Below are positions 49,401 to 61,400 of a DNA stretch of 64,000 nt, piece after piece. The stretch lies in the NCBI RefSeq assembly GCF_000308835.1, contig NZ_BAGN01000423.1, positions 1 through 64,000 on the forward strand. The letters are read 5' to 3'. The notes beneath the pieces are model-generated. The model made no database searches. It was given only the letters and a program-made list of their open reading frames with translations, and was not told the origin of the DNA. This stretch comes from Nocardia vinacea NBRC 16497. GTDB lineage: Bacteria > Actinomycetota > Actinomycetes > Mycobacteriales > Mycobacteriaceae. Both the position numbers and the translations under genes were made by a program. Numbering within the stretch: position 1 is the first letter of the stretch; every line of letters begins with the position of its first letter.

Positions 49401-52400
49401 GCGCCCATGGCACCGCCGATCAACGATTTCAGCCATTCCACCGTGGCGTTGCCTGCGGCATCGTAGGTCTCCCTGACGGCTTGGTAGCCGTTGCTGAAGG
49501 TCACCAGTTCGCACTCGACTCCCGGCGATCCCGGCAACGAATCGGTGCGTGCCACCCCGGCGTCGAGACCGTCGTCTATGAGCTGTGCGAACCTCGCGCC
49601 AGGAGGAGTGCGTCGCTCGGCCGGTCCGTCGTGATGATCCCCGAGCCCGGCGTTCCGGCGGGCGACCGTGCTGTCCGTACCGGTTTCGTCGGCTCGCCCA
49701 GCGCCGTCGATCGGGTCATCCGACGGCCTGCTGCCGATCAATCCTTCGGGACCGTCCGGCCGGTGCGTAGTGGGGTGTGCCGACTCGACTTCCGGCGGTC
49801 GAAGTTTCGTGACGTACTCGTGGATCACCCATTGGGGGGTGCCGATGACAATGCCGTTGATCTCCGCGTCGGCGAATCCGACGGCAATGGCCTCGCGTTC
49901 TTCGAGTGTGGTCTTGGCCGAGTTGGTGAACGCGTACGACGGCAGGCGATTGCGCCATTCCTCGTAACTCTCCGTCAGGCCGCGCTCTTTCAGCTTCGCG
50001 TGGGCATTGCGCAGCACGGTGGTGAGGTTCCGGCTGAGTTCCCCGCCGCTGGCTTGGTCGATCGCGTGGGCGAATTCGTGGCAGACGTCATCTGCATACG
50101 GTTGGCCACTGCTCGGATGTGCTCCGTACTGGAGACGACGGTCGTTATCAGCGCGGGCCTCATCCCGATCGGCCGCGTACTGCAAACTGAATGTCAATTC
50201 CGTCCGGACGGTGGAAACCTCGCCATCCGTACCGTGCTTGTCCTGCTCGGGTGCGGCCTCGGCGCGCGACCCGAACAGGAAGTCGATCCGCAGTTTGCGA
50301 ATGTTGGTCATGAGCTTTCGGAAACCGGGGGCGTACCGGTACCTTCCGAGCAGGTCATCCAGTTTCCCCAGGACTTCCCCGACCGTCGCCACCGGAACGT
50401 GCGGACTGTCGAACCCGGCCAGCTCGAGATAAGGGTGGTCGAGCGCGAAGTCTTCGACCAGCCGGGCCTTGGCCTTTGTTTCGTCGTCGAGCCCGGCCAT
50501 GCGCAGCGGATGCTCGGCGTGCTGTGCCAGCTCGCGCAGCGCGCGCATCGCCGACATCTGCGTATCGAGCACTGTCCGCGAGAGCGACCCGGGAAATGCC
50601 AGCTGTTCCAGCTCGTCCCCGAGGCGATCCACCTGCTGTCCGATGTCGACGATGGCTTGCCGACCGAGGTGATGATCCTGCCACACGCTGCGGCCGTCGA
50701 CGTGGCGGACGAAGGCGGCGGCGAAGGGGCTCTTCTTGCCGGTGATGGCCGCGAAGATGCCGAGCATGTCGGCCGCACGGGGGTCGCGACGTGCTCCCTC
50801 GTACTGGTAATCGCGGTAGAGGACATGATATTCGGGTGGACTCAGGCGCACCTCGGCGATCGGCGCTCCCATGACCCGGCCGATCAGCGCCTTCGCCCAC
50901 TCCTGCATGGCGTGTTCGGCATAGGTGTAGGTCTCACGGAGGACCTGGACACCGTCCTCGAAGGTCATCAGCTCGATCGTGACTCCCGGACGTCCCCGCA
51001 TCGCCTGGGTTCGCTCCACATCGGGTGTCTCCTGGGCCGTGTCGCGATCGATTCCGCGGCCTGTGTCCGCCCCGTCGGGCAACGCTGTCCGTGCGGTCTC
51101 AGCTCGGCCGGCCGGTCTGGCGCCGATATGACCATCGGGTCCGTGGGCAGGCCTGATTACGTTTTCGCGACTGTCTTGGATGTCGAGATCGCTGCTGTGG
51201 CCAGTGATCAGGCCGGTGGTTCGGATCTCCGTGAGCCGGTTCGCCGCTCGGGCTGCGTCGTGCCGGGTGTAGCCGAGGGTCCCGAGGAAGAGCCGGAACT
51301 CGGACGGATCGATTGTTCGAAGATGTGCTATCAGGCCGGAGGGCAGAGGGTGGACCTCGCCGTCGATGCTGAGGTTTGCCACGACGTAGTCGGATTCGAT
51401 GTGGGGACCATCCATGATCCACTCGGTATCGATGACCGCGATCCGGTTCGCAGCGCCCCCTCCCCACGTGAACTCTTCCGCAATGTCGGTCCGTCGCAGC
51501 GCATTCCGGTGGTTCCCGTCGAAGCACCCCATGATGTAGTGGAAGACAGCGACCGCCTTCCCGGCCGAGCTGCGCAGTATCCGTAGTGTTTGGTCGGGCA
51601 TCTCCCCGGATTCGGGCGGCTTTTCGCACGCCGGGCCGTCGTTGGCCACGTACGCGTGCAGCGTTCCTTCCCGCGGTACGTCGATTCCGTCGAGCGTCGC
51701 CGGGCCGGTCCATTCCCTGGCATCGGGCACGAGACCCAGGCGCAGCATCTCGTGATCGACGCGCCAGGCATTGACCCGATTCGTCATCTCGAACCGTGTG
51801 TCCCTGTTGTCGGGCAAGCGCGGGTGCCAGAAGCCGATGGCGTGGCCGTTGTACTCGACGCGGAAATTGTGGCCCGCGTGGCCCTCGGAGTCATGGACGA
51901 AACTCAGCTGCTCGGTCGATGGCAGGTTCCAGATACTCGCCGGTTGTGCCGGATCGAACGGCGCGGTGTGGCGGACGGTGTTTCCGTCATCGTGCGGCCT
52001 GCTGCCGATCAAGCCCTGCGGGCCGTCCGGTCCGTCCCGGGTGATGGTGCCGACGTACTTGTCGGGCACCCCCGCTATGGGCAGAACGCCCTCTCGCACC
52101 CGCACCCTCAGTTCGCTGCCCTGCGCCTCGACAGCCAGCGTCCCGCCGCGTCCGACACCCTTGCGGCTGGATGCCACCTCGACCGCCTCGGCTATCAGCG
52201 AACCCGCCCGATGCACAGCGAAACCCGGTACCAAGCCGGCCAACTGCGCCGGCAAAGCGGCAGCCAGCCGGTTGAAGCGCTTGCGACCACCCCACAACTG
52301 AACCGACCACGACGGATCCGATCCGTCTCCCGGATCGGTCCACTCGAATTCGCCGAACACCTCATCGCCCCAGCTGTCCGCCGGCACACCTCTCGGCTCG

Positions 52401-55400
52401 GTAATTCGGAGCCCTTCGACCCGCCCGCGCACCGCGTATCCGGTGGCAGTCCGCATCGTCCTCGACGACAAGCGGGCCCCGTCTCCGCCGGAAGCTTGCA
52501 GAGCGTAGTGCACCAGCATCGCGGCTACGTCCGGCAACTGCGACGGAAATTCCGCCGGCCCACCGTCGGCGTAACGATCGCTCAGCGCCTGCGCTACCGC
52601 CGTACGAACGTCCGCCACAGACATGTCGGGCGAAAACACGTTTGGTGGTCGGCCGGACGGGCGGTCCGAGGGACGGTTGCCGATGAAGCTTGTCGGTCCG
52701 TCCGGTTCGGTGTCAGGACTGCTGCCGATGCGAACGGCGTCGAGGGGGGCGAGCATTTCGATGATCCGGGTCCGCATCGCATCGGCGTTGCGCAGCTCGA
52801 CTCGCACGCGTTCGGACAGTTCCCGCAGCCGACGCGGGGCATCCGGTCGTTCGGTAGCGTCGAGCTCTCGGCGGATGTCGGCGACCCTGGCCTCGACCAT
52901 GGCGAGGTCTTCCTCGAGTCGCCGCTTTTCTCTCGCGATCGCTTCGGGGTCACCGCTGCGGGCAATGGCGTGGCTGTCGAGGACGCGCCACGGTATGCCT
53001 GCGTTTTCGAGTGCTGCGCGCAACTCCGGATCGGGTGGTTCGGGAAGGTTGATGTGATCGATGTCGGCGAGGGTGATTCCGCCGTGGATATGGCATTCGA
53101 CGAACTGATGCCGCCGAAAGCGTTGGCCGGAGTAGTCGCGATTCGTTCCGCGTAGGGGTTGATCCTCCACGGTGGCGTTCGCGGACAACGGGGTAGCGCC
53201 GAAAGATTCCGGCTGCGGGTCGAGCAGCGGCGAGGGTACGGTTCGTGTCGGTTTACCCCCCCACACCGAGCCGGAGTAGACGAGCGAATCACCGACGCAG
53301 AACGTGGCCCGTTCGCGGACATCGTCTTTCAACACCAGATCGATTCGGCCGTACATCGCCAGTTTTTCGGTGTGCAGCCTGATGTGGAGGTCGGGCAGCC
53401 CCGCCGAGACGCTGGCGTCGGACAGCCCGGCCGGGCGCTCGCCGTCGATGAGCACATGCCCGTAGACCGGCCGCAGCCGCGGATCCATGTCTTCGGGGTT
53501 GCCGAACCACCGGTTCTCCATCTGCGCCACATCGGTCTGGCGACCACCGCCGACCGTGCCCTCGAACTGTGTCTTGAACCGGCCGTCGGCGAGCAGGCCG
53601 AACAGGGCCTCTTGTCTCATCCGGAGCGCCAGCGGCTTGCCCTCGACCAGATCGGTGAGTTCGCCGGTCATCTGCGCGCGGAGTTCGGTGACACTCAGGC
53701 CGAGTTCGTCTGCCAGATCACTGATCTCCCGAAGCAGGGCGTGGTACTGCCCCAGCTGGCCGTGTACGGCCGGCTCACGTGCCTGTGGATATCGGGCGAA
53801 GAACTCCTCATTGCGTCGTGCTACCTCGGGCGTGCGTGACGGATCACCGAAAGACGCTCGCCCGAATTCGTACAGCTGTGTGTAGTCGTAGAGCATCGCG
53901 CGGTCCAAGGCGCGCAAGGCCGGTTGCCGCCGAGCGCGCACCGGTTCGGCGGGCACGACAGACGTCGAGTCGGGGACCGGCGGTGCTTCGCCCGGGTCGT
54001 CCGCGCCCGGCTCGAACAGGCCGAGCGCTCGGGGCAGGTTCCTGGCCAGCGCCGAGTGCAACTCGCTGCGGTTGGCCATCGCGATCAGCTCGTCGCGGCT
54101 CACCCACCGGGCCTCCGCGATTTCCTTGTCGTCCACCACCGGATCGAGCCGCTGCGGCGCATCGGCGACGAGGACGTGGTATTTCCACCCGCGTGGCCCA
54201 TGGATGACATGCGTCCCCACATAGGCCAGGCCAGCCAGGTACTCCGCGCTCGCGCCGAGTTCCTCGCTCATCTCGCGGGCCGCGCCCTGGGCCGGTGTTT
54301 CCCGCGAACACAGCGCCCCGCCGGGAAGCTGCCAATTCCCCTGGGAGAAACCGGCTTTCGATCTGCAAACCAGGAACAGCTCCGCACCGAGCTCGTTCAC
54401 GTGCCGGACCAGAACACCCGCCGCCCCATAATGGCCCCAGTACCCGGGCTCGACTTCGCGGTCACCGGACATCCCGGGGTCGTCGAGGATCCGGAAGGGA
54501 CGCTCCGGCTGCTCGGGCGTGTCCGCTGGGATCGTGGACGGCCGACCGGGCGGTCCGTCCCCATCGTGCGGCGGAACCGGATCGACGCCATGCCAGGTCG
54601 GAAGCGGAGTTTCGTCGTCCCGCGGACGACTGCCGATGAGATCGGGAGGATTACCGCGACCGCTGTTCGGCGGCGCGGTCTCCGATGTGGCATCCGGATA
54701 GAATCGCCGCATGAACCCGCCGGCGACCTCCGCCGTGGCTGCCAGGGCTTCGAGCGCGCGCTGCGCCTGCTCCCGAGTGATCTGATACGCCCTGGTCCGG
54801 GGGTTCGCGGCACGTTCTCTCGGTGCCCATTGGGTCACGCTCAGGCCGACATGAGCGGCTAATTCCTTTTGCGACATTTTCCGACGCTTACGCGCGGCCA
54901 CGAGCCAAGCGTTGGGGTGAGGGAATTTCGGATCTGCGGGATCGGGCAGGTTGTCGATTTCCGCTGTGAACGTTTCCCGGAGCACCGCCTCGGCTACGTC
55001 GGCCGGGGTATCCAAGGCATCGAGGATGCGCACAATCATTTCGCGGGTCGGCTTGACACCGCGCTCGAATGAACCGATATATGTGGCCGAACCGGGCACA
55101 CCCATGCGGGCGGCCAATTCACTGCGAGACATGCCCCGGGAATTGCGGGCAGCTTCGAGCCATTGACCGAACGGCTTGACCTCGCCAGGGTCCGGCCACT
55201 CGGCCGGTTGCATCTGCTCCGGAGACGGGCTCTCCGGCTGCGGTGACCACGGAGTTGCCCCGTTGTAGTCGATGTCGTCGCGCCGATCACGACCGCTTAC
55301 CCCCGGGCGGCTGCCGATGAAATCCGGTGCAGATTCTTCGTGGATGAACCACACCGACTGTCCCGCCGCCAGCTCGGAGACACCGAAGCTGTGGGCCGTT

Positions 55401-58400
55401 CCCCGGAGATTCTGCAGAGACACCGGCAGCGCGGCCGATCGAGCCGACTCGGGGCTTTCGATATTGATTTCGACCGAACGACCGAGAAGTACCCGCTTGC
55501 CCGGCGCACCGAAGGTCTGCAGTTCGAACCTGAGATCATTGCCTCCCGGCCGACCTGTGGCCAACTCCGAGAATGCGGCGGCGACGTGCTCGATCTGGCC
55601 CGCTTTGTGCCAGCCGGAGGCTTGCAGGCGCTCTACTGCCCAGGCAGCCGCCCCGTCACCGGATACCGAACGACCAGTGGAACTCGACTCACCCACCGTC
55701 AATTCGGCCAGCGGTCCCACACCACCGACCAGCTGAACACCCGACTTCGCCAACCATCGACGCAATACCTCGTCCAGCTCGCGCAGCGCTTCGGCAACCC
55801 GCACCGAGTCCGGCCCCAAATTCACCCGAGTAATTCGGGCGGTCACCTTCCCTTCCGCGCGCAGCCATTCCACATCTATTTCGCCGGATTCGAAAAGTAC
55901 CGGATTCACCGACAATGTCGTCACCAGGCGATCGGATTCCGACTCGACTCTTTCGATCGCCACCCAGAAGTCGTCCGCACCGTATCCGGGCAGCAACTCT
56001 TCGGCCGCGTCAGCGCCCCGGCCGATCAGCTCGTCGACAGTCAGGTCGTCGACGGTCGTATCGGCTGTCGACGAGCTCCACAGCTTTCCTCGATACATAT
56101 CCCGGAAGCGGCCGCCCGAAAGATCGACACCTCGACTCCGGAGTTCATATCTGAGCTGTGCCGCAGCCTGCATCAGCTTCCGCTTGCTCAGCTCGCGCCG
56201 CCCCTCGGGCCGTCCGTCGACCGAATGCCCAAAGGCATTGGCGAAGGGTTCTATTTCCTCCGGTAGACCGTCGATGAACGTGCACACCGCGTAGCCCGGT
56301 ACCCCGAGCTCCGAGCGGGGGTGATCATCGTACAAAACCAGATGATTCGAACCTGCACGAAAATCGTCTCCGACGGCCGGACCCATCACGATGCTTTCGA
56401 AGTCTCGCATATCGAGACTCTCCAGGAACCGGGACGTGTAAGGCTTTCCGTCGGCTCCGACAAATTTGCCGTCCACAACGCGGAGGAGGAATGATCTCTT
56501 GGATCCGCGGGGTATATGCACAACTGCGCGAGCATCGGTATCCAACGGCACCATCTCGTACACATCGCGAGTCGGCACCACTCGCTCGGCTCGTCGGTAC
56601 CCATCGATGGCCAACGGCCTTCTCAGCCGATACTCGGGCGGTAACTCGAAGTTATCCATCGACTCGGCCGAATACGGCTGAGCCGTCCCGAGGACGCGAC
56701 CGTTGTCTTTCAGTTCCCGGAGACGATCCAGTGCCCCGTCGACCGCGAGCCGCTCGATTCCGAGCATAGCCAACATGTTCTCCAGCCACGCCGGGTGCAA
56801 TGCTTCGACGACGGCGAGCGCCACTGGATGCAGCCGAGGATCCTCGCGCTCCATCGCGTGCGTCATAAATTCCGGAACATTCGGAGGATAGAGCGTAAAA
56901 GTCCCGTTCGGAAGCTCACGCTGCGCCGTCGAAAAAGAATGGCGGCCGTCGGGTAGGCAGTACCCTTCCGGCACTACGACGAGAGTGTTTCCATCCGCGG
57001 CAGTTCCATAATTCTCACCCGCGGCAGCGCACTCTCCCAGGATGTACCCGCGGACTATCATGAGATCGCGCTGCACCCGATCCAACTCGGCAAACGGCCG
57101 ACTCGTGTCGAAGTCGGGCACATTCATACACAATGAACCGTTACCACGGCTGCCGGACCACAAGGTAGTGGTCGGAACCTGGCCTGCTCTCAACGTCGAA
57201 TCGAACTTCGACGCAATGTCGGCTATCTGTTCATCGAGCCGGGAGGTGGCCACCGCGCGGACCGCAAGCCCGGAATGTGGCACGAGGAATACTTCCTCGT
57301 AATCATCCTCGACCATGCCGCGATACTCGCCGGAACCGGGGCGATAGACCCCGACAGCGCCCGCGCCGAGGTCCACCAGGAAAGACTCGTTCATCCCCTC
57401 GGGAATGCGCTGTTCGACGCTCTGCGGGAGGCCTTGCAGGGACTGCTCGGCCTCGCTCATCTGCCACAGTTCGGGCCGACCGCCATGGGTGAATTCAGCC
57501 GCATCGCTGGACTCGGCCGGGACGGAGCCTTCCGGTGACAAGCCATCGCCGGGCGGCCGATGGCCGGCGAGCGCGAACTCGTCCCGCCGAGGCGGTGGAG
57601 CGCGGCTCGACCACAGCGATGGCGGGGGCGAACCAGGATCCTGGGCGGAGACGACCGGACGCAGCGTGGTGGACAGGCGGTCGAGGGGTTCGCCCGTACT
57701 GTCGAATTCGATTGCGAGGATGTCCCGGTCGGCGTCATCGAGCTGGTCGATGTACGGCTGCTGTTCGCGCTGCCACTGCTCGAACGGGACGGCTTTGTTC
57801 AGCAGCGCGCGGGGTTTGGCCAGCTCGGCGGGGGTGATCGGAGCCTCGCCAGGGGCTGCCGCTATGTCCAGGACGACCAGGTTCGGGGCGTCGGCCCGGT
57901 CACTGTCGTTGACCAGCAGCACCAGGTGACTTTCGACTTGCCCCTTGTTCACCCACTTGTAGACCAGCGCCTGGCTACCCCCGGGCCAGTGTTTCAGCGA
58001 TTCGGCGGTCTCGTCCAGCGAGCCGAATGTCCGGAAGCCGCCGCCGAAGGCCCGCTCTGTGTCTTCTTCGTTGTGGCCCCGCAGTGGCATGTCGGCCGGC
58101 ATGTGGTAGGCGTGCTCGTTGTCGGGGTACAGCACCCGCATCATCGTCACGCCGTTGTTGACGCAGCTCTTCGGGCTGCGCTGGTGGATGGCGACGGCGA
58201 GGTCGAGCAGGGCGGTGACGGCCAGGTAGGTGGAGGCGACGAAAACGAGGAGTTCGGCGGCCTGGTCGTCGGCGGTTTCGGTGGGGGCGAGCAGGCGGGC
58301 GACCGCGTCGGCGAGCTCGTCGCGGGCGGTGGCAGCGTTCACCTCGGTGACGGGAACCCCCAGCAGGTCCGCCAGCTCTTTGCGGGTCGTTTCGACGGCG

Positions 58401-61400
58401 GCGCCGACCTGGCGCACGCCCTCCGCGCCCGCGACCTGGGCGGGTTCCCAGCCGAGTTCGGCGGCCAGCCGGCTCCGCTGCGGCGTCAAATGATTCAGCG
58501 CTTGCTCATCGGTGAGGGCGTCCGTCTGCATCACCGCCGTGGGCGGGGTGTAGTCGAGGTGCTGGTTCAGTGCTTCCACGGCAGCGGAGGAGACCCCTGC
58601 TCGTTCCAGCAGTCGGCTCAACGGGTCGTCGTCATCGTCGGTGTCGAATACGGCTGCGGCCGCCTGGACCGATGCGGGTATCCCCAGCCACCCGGCCAGC
58701 CGCGCGAACCGGTCCCCCGACAGGTGCGGTTGGACGGCGGCAGGTCCGGCGGGCACGGCCTCCATCGCGGCACGGTCCAAATCCGCCTCGGCGTGGCCGG
58801 TGGCCGACTCGGTCTGGACAACGCCCGCCGCTGTGTGGACAGTGTCCGGCCCGGTGCGGTGGAGGCCCGCAGCGATAGTGCTCTGGAGCGAGGTTGCCGA
58901 GGTGGCTGCGGGATCTCCTGCGGTCGGAGGCGCGTGGGCGAGGTTGGCGCGGCGCATTGCACGCTGCAGATAGGCGCGGTCGGCCGCGTCGTTCTGTAGC
59001 GGGGACGTCAGGCTGCGCATCTCCCGCTCGGCCGCGGCGACATCGGCCGCGGTGGCCGCGACCTTCGTTCGCGCCGCCTGTACGGCCTCCCTCGGCTGGG
59101 CCGGATCTGTATTGCCCACCTGACGGGCTGCTTCGGTGTATTCGGCGGTGGCCTCGGCGTGTTTGACCACCGCGGCCCGATAGTGCGTGATCGCGACCCG
59201 CGCACCGTGATGCTGTGCCTCGCTGTAGAGGTGGTCGGACGCGGCGACGTTGAAACAGAAGCTGCCGTTGCGGCCATTTCGGCCCGCGCGCGCCGACCAC
59301 TGATGGTCTTCGTCCGGATTGGTCGGCGAACGCCCCAGCATGTGCGCATGCACCCCGCCCATCTGATTGACCTCGTCGCTGATCGATACGTCGAAACCCC
59401 GGCCCAGCATCCCCGTGCCGACGGTTACCGCGCCCTGAACACCCGCGGTGTCCTTGACCGACAGCAGGTGTTCCTCGGCGGCATTGTTGTCGCGGTGCTC
59501 GGCGAACCACCGGGCGTCGATCGCATTGTGTTCCACGTCCGCCTTGGTGAGCATCAGCGAGAATTTCCGAGCCAGATCGTTGAACGGGCAGATCACCAGC
59601 ACCGGCCGCCCCTCGGCCTGCAACTGCTGCACCCGGCTCACCGCATCCCGCAATTTCTCCGGCTCGGTGAGGAATATCCGATCCTGCTCGCCCACCAGTT
59701 TCGACCGGCCGAAATCCTCGACCTTCGCCAAACCACCCTGGACCGGGAAATTCTCCTTGATCTCCGCCGCGCTGCGCTCGAGCGTGCCCGACATCAGATG
59801 CAACTGTTCGTACCCGCCCAGGACGTCCTCCACAGTGACCTGTTTCGATCCCGTCCCATCGGAATACACCGGGGCACCGAACATCGCCTCCACCATTTTG
59901 TGGCGGCCGCCGAACCACCGGCTCTCGGTGCCTACCTTCGGATCGCTGCGCGGCTTCCCGTACTCGTCGAGAATCTGTACCTTTTTCTCGATATCGTGTC
60001 CGAAGATCTGGAAATCCCGGTTGAGTTTCAACCGGCCCGCCTTGACGTCCAGGAAAGCACGGGCCATTTCGGTTTCCTCGGCGGTGAACTTCCGCCCGGC
60101 GTAGCTTTCCCACAACCGGCTCACCGTGTCGAGGCACTGCTCGGGTTGCTCGCGCAGCGACCGCGCCGTCAGCGTCCGTGCCGCCCCGATCTCCTCCGCC
60201 GACAGCGCCCGTACCGCCCCGGCTTGCTCCGCCGACAACGGCCCATCGTGGAGTGCCGCTTCGAGATGTACCGATAGGTCCTTCGCCGCCGTGATTCTGC
60301 TGCGCAAGACGGCTTTCAAGAAGTCCCGCACCCGGTACACCCCGGCGGCCTCCACCTCCGAGGCGATCTCCCGCTGCCCCTCGGACTGGTAATGGACCGT
60401 CTGGTTGTGGACCAGCACCGCGTCCGCCTCATCGATGGTCGCGGTCTTTCCCGGCGGCGGCCGGTCGAACAGTTCGGCGGTCGCACGCTCGTCGTAGGTC
60501 ATGTAGTACACGGTCGGGTGTTCCACCTCGCCTGGAGGATTGTGCGGATCCCAGCGCGCGACCTCGTACCCGAGACTGCGCAGCATCGGCGCGAATTCCC
60601 GGACTCCCTCGTTGGCCAGCACCTCGGTCGTGGTGATCACATGATGCACCCGCACCGACTTACCGCTCGCCAGCTCCACCGGCTCCCCACGCGACAACTG
60701 CCCCAACGTATCCAGCGCACCGACCATGGACTTGCCCTGACCCGTGCCCATCTGGCGCATGAACCCGTGCTCGCCGAGCAGGAACGCCTTGATCTGATTC
60801 CACCGTGGCGTCTTCCCGGTCCCCTCGCGCACCGCGTCGATGTACCGCAGCAGCGACTCCACCCGCTCGCCATGCTCCATCGCATGCCTGCGCTGCCCCC
60901 ACGACTCACCGGCCAACTCGTCCTGCCGCAGCCGATACAACGCCAGCGCCTTCTTCGCCGCAGCCTTGAACTGCGTCTGCTGCTCGGCGGTAAGGTCCCG
61001 CTTCGTCGCCGGATCCGCCGACGGCAACCCCATCAGCTCCTGTGCCAGCTCCTCCACCGGGCGGTCCGGTCCGGACGGGCCAGAGTCAGCGGGCACCGCA
61101 TCCTCGGAGTGCTGCACAGACGGCGGCTCCTGCGCCGGCGGTACGTCCGCCTGCTTCGGCGCCGTAACCCGGGCCGGGCCCTCACTGCCCGCACCATGGC
61201 GACCGGACGCATCGCCGATCTCCACTGGCGGATCGACCTTCGCCGACCCCGGCCGCGCCACCGCCGGCTCGTGCCCAGTCGCAGCAGCGCTATCCGGAGC
61301 CCGGGCGCTCCGGACGCCACCGACCGCATGCGCGTCGTCCTCGCCGTGATCTGCCGATTGCTGCGGTTCCGAACCGGAGTGGTCGCCGCCCACACTCGAC

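Noticed and set aside
41582..53155. Long plus-strand frames across the giant gene, for example 49253-51586 (777 codons), 51590-53155 and 47471-49186
   Set aside because: They are antisense shadows of a high-GC gene: Arg/Pro/Gly-biased, without domains or ribosome sites, while the minus frame shows motif after motif in constant phase.
59080..61060. Independent secA gene
   Set aside because: The motifs are in frame with flanking linkers, there is no start signal or stop, and the N- and C-terminal SecA parts are missing.
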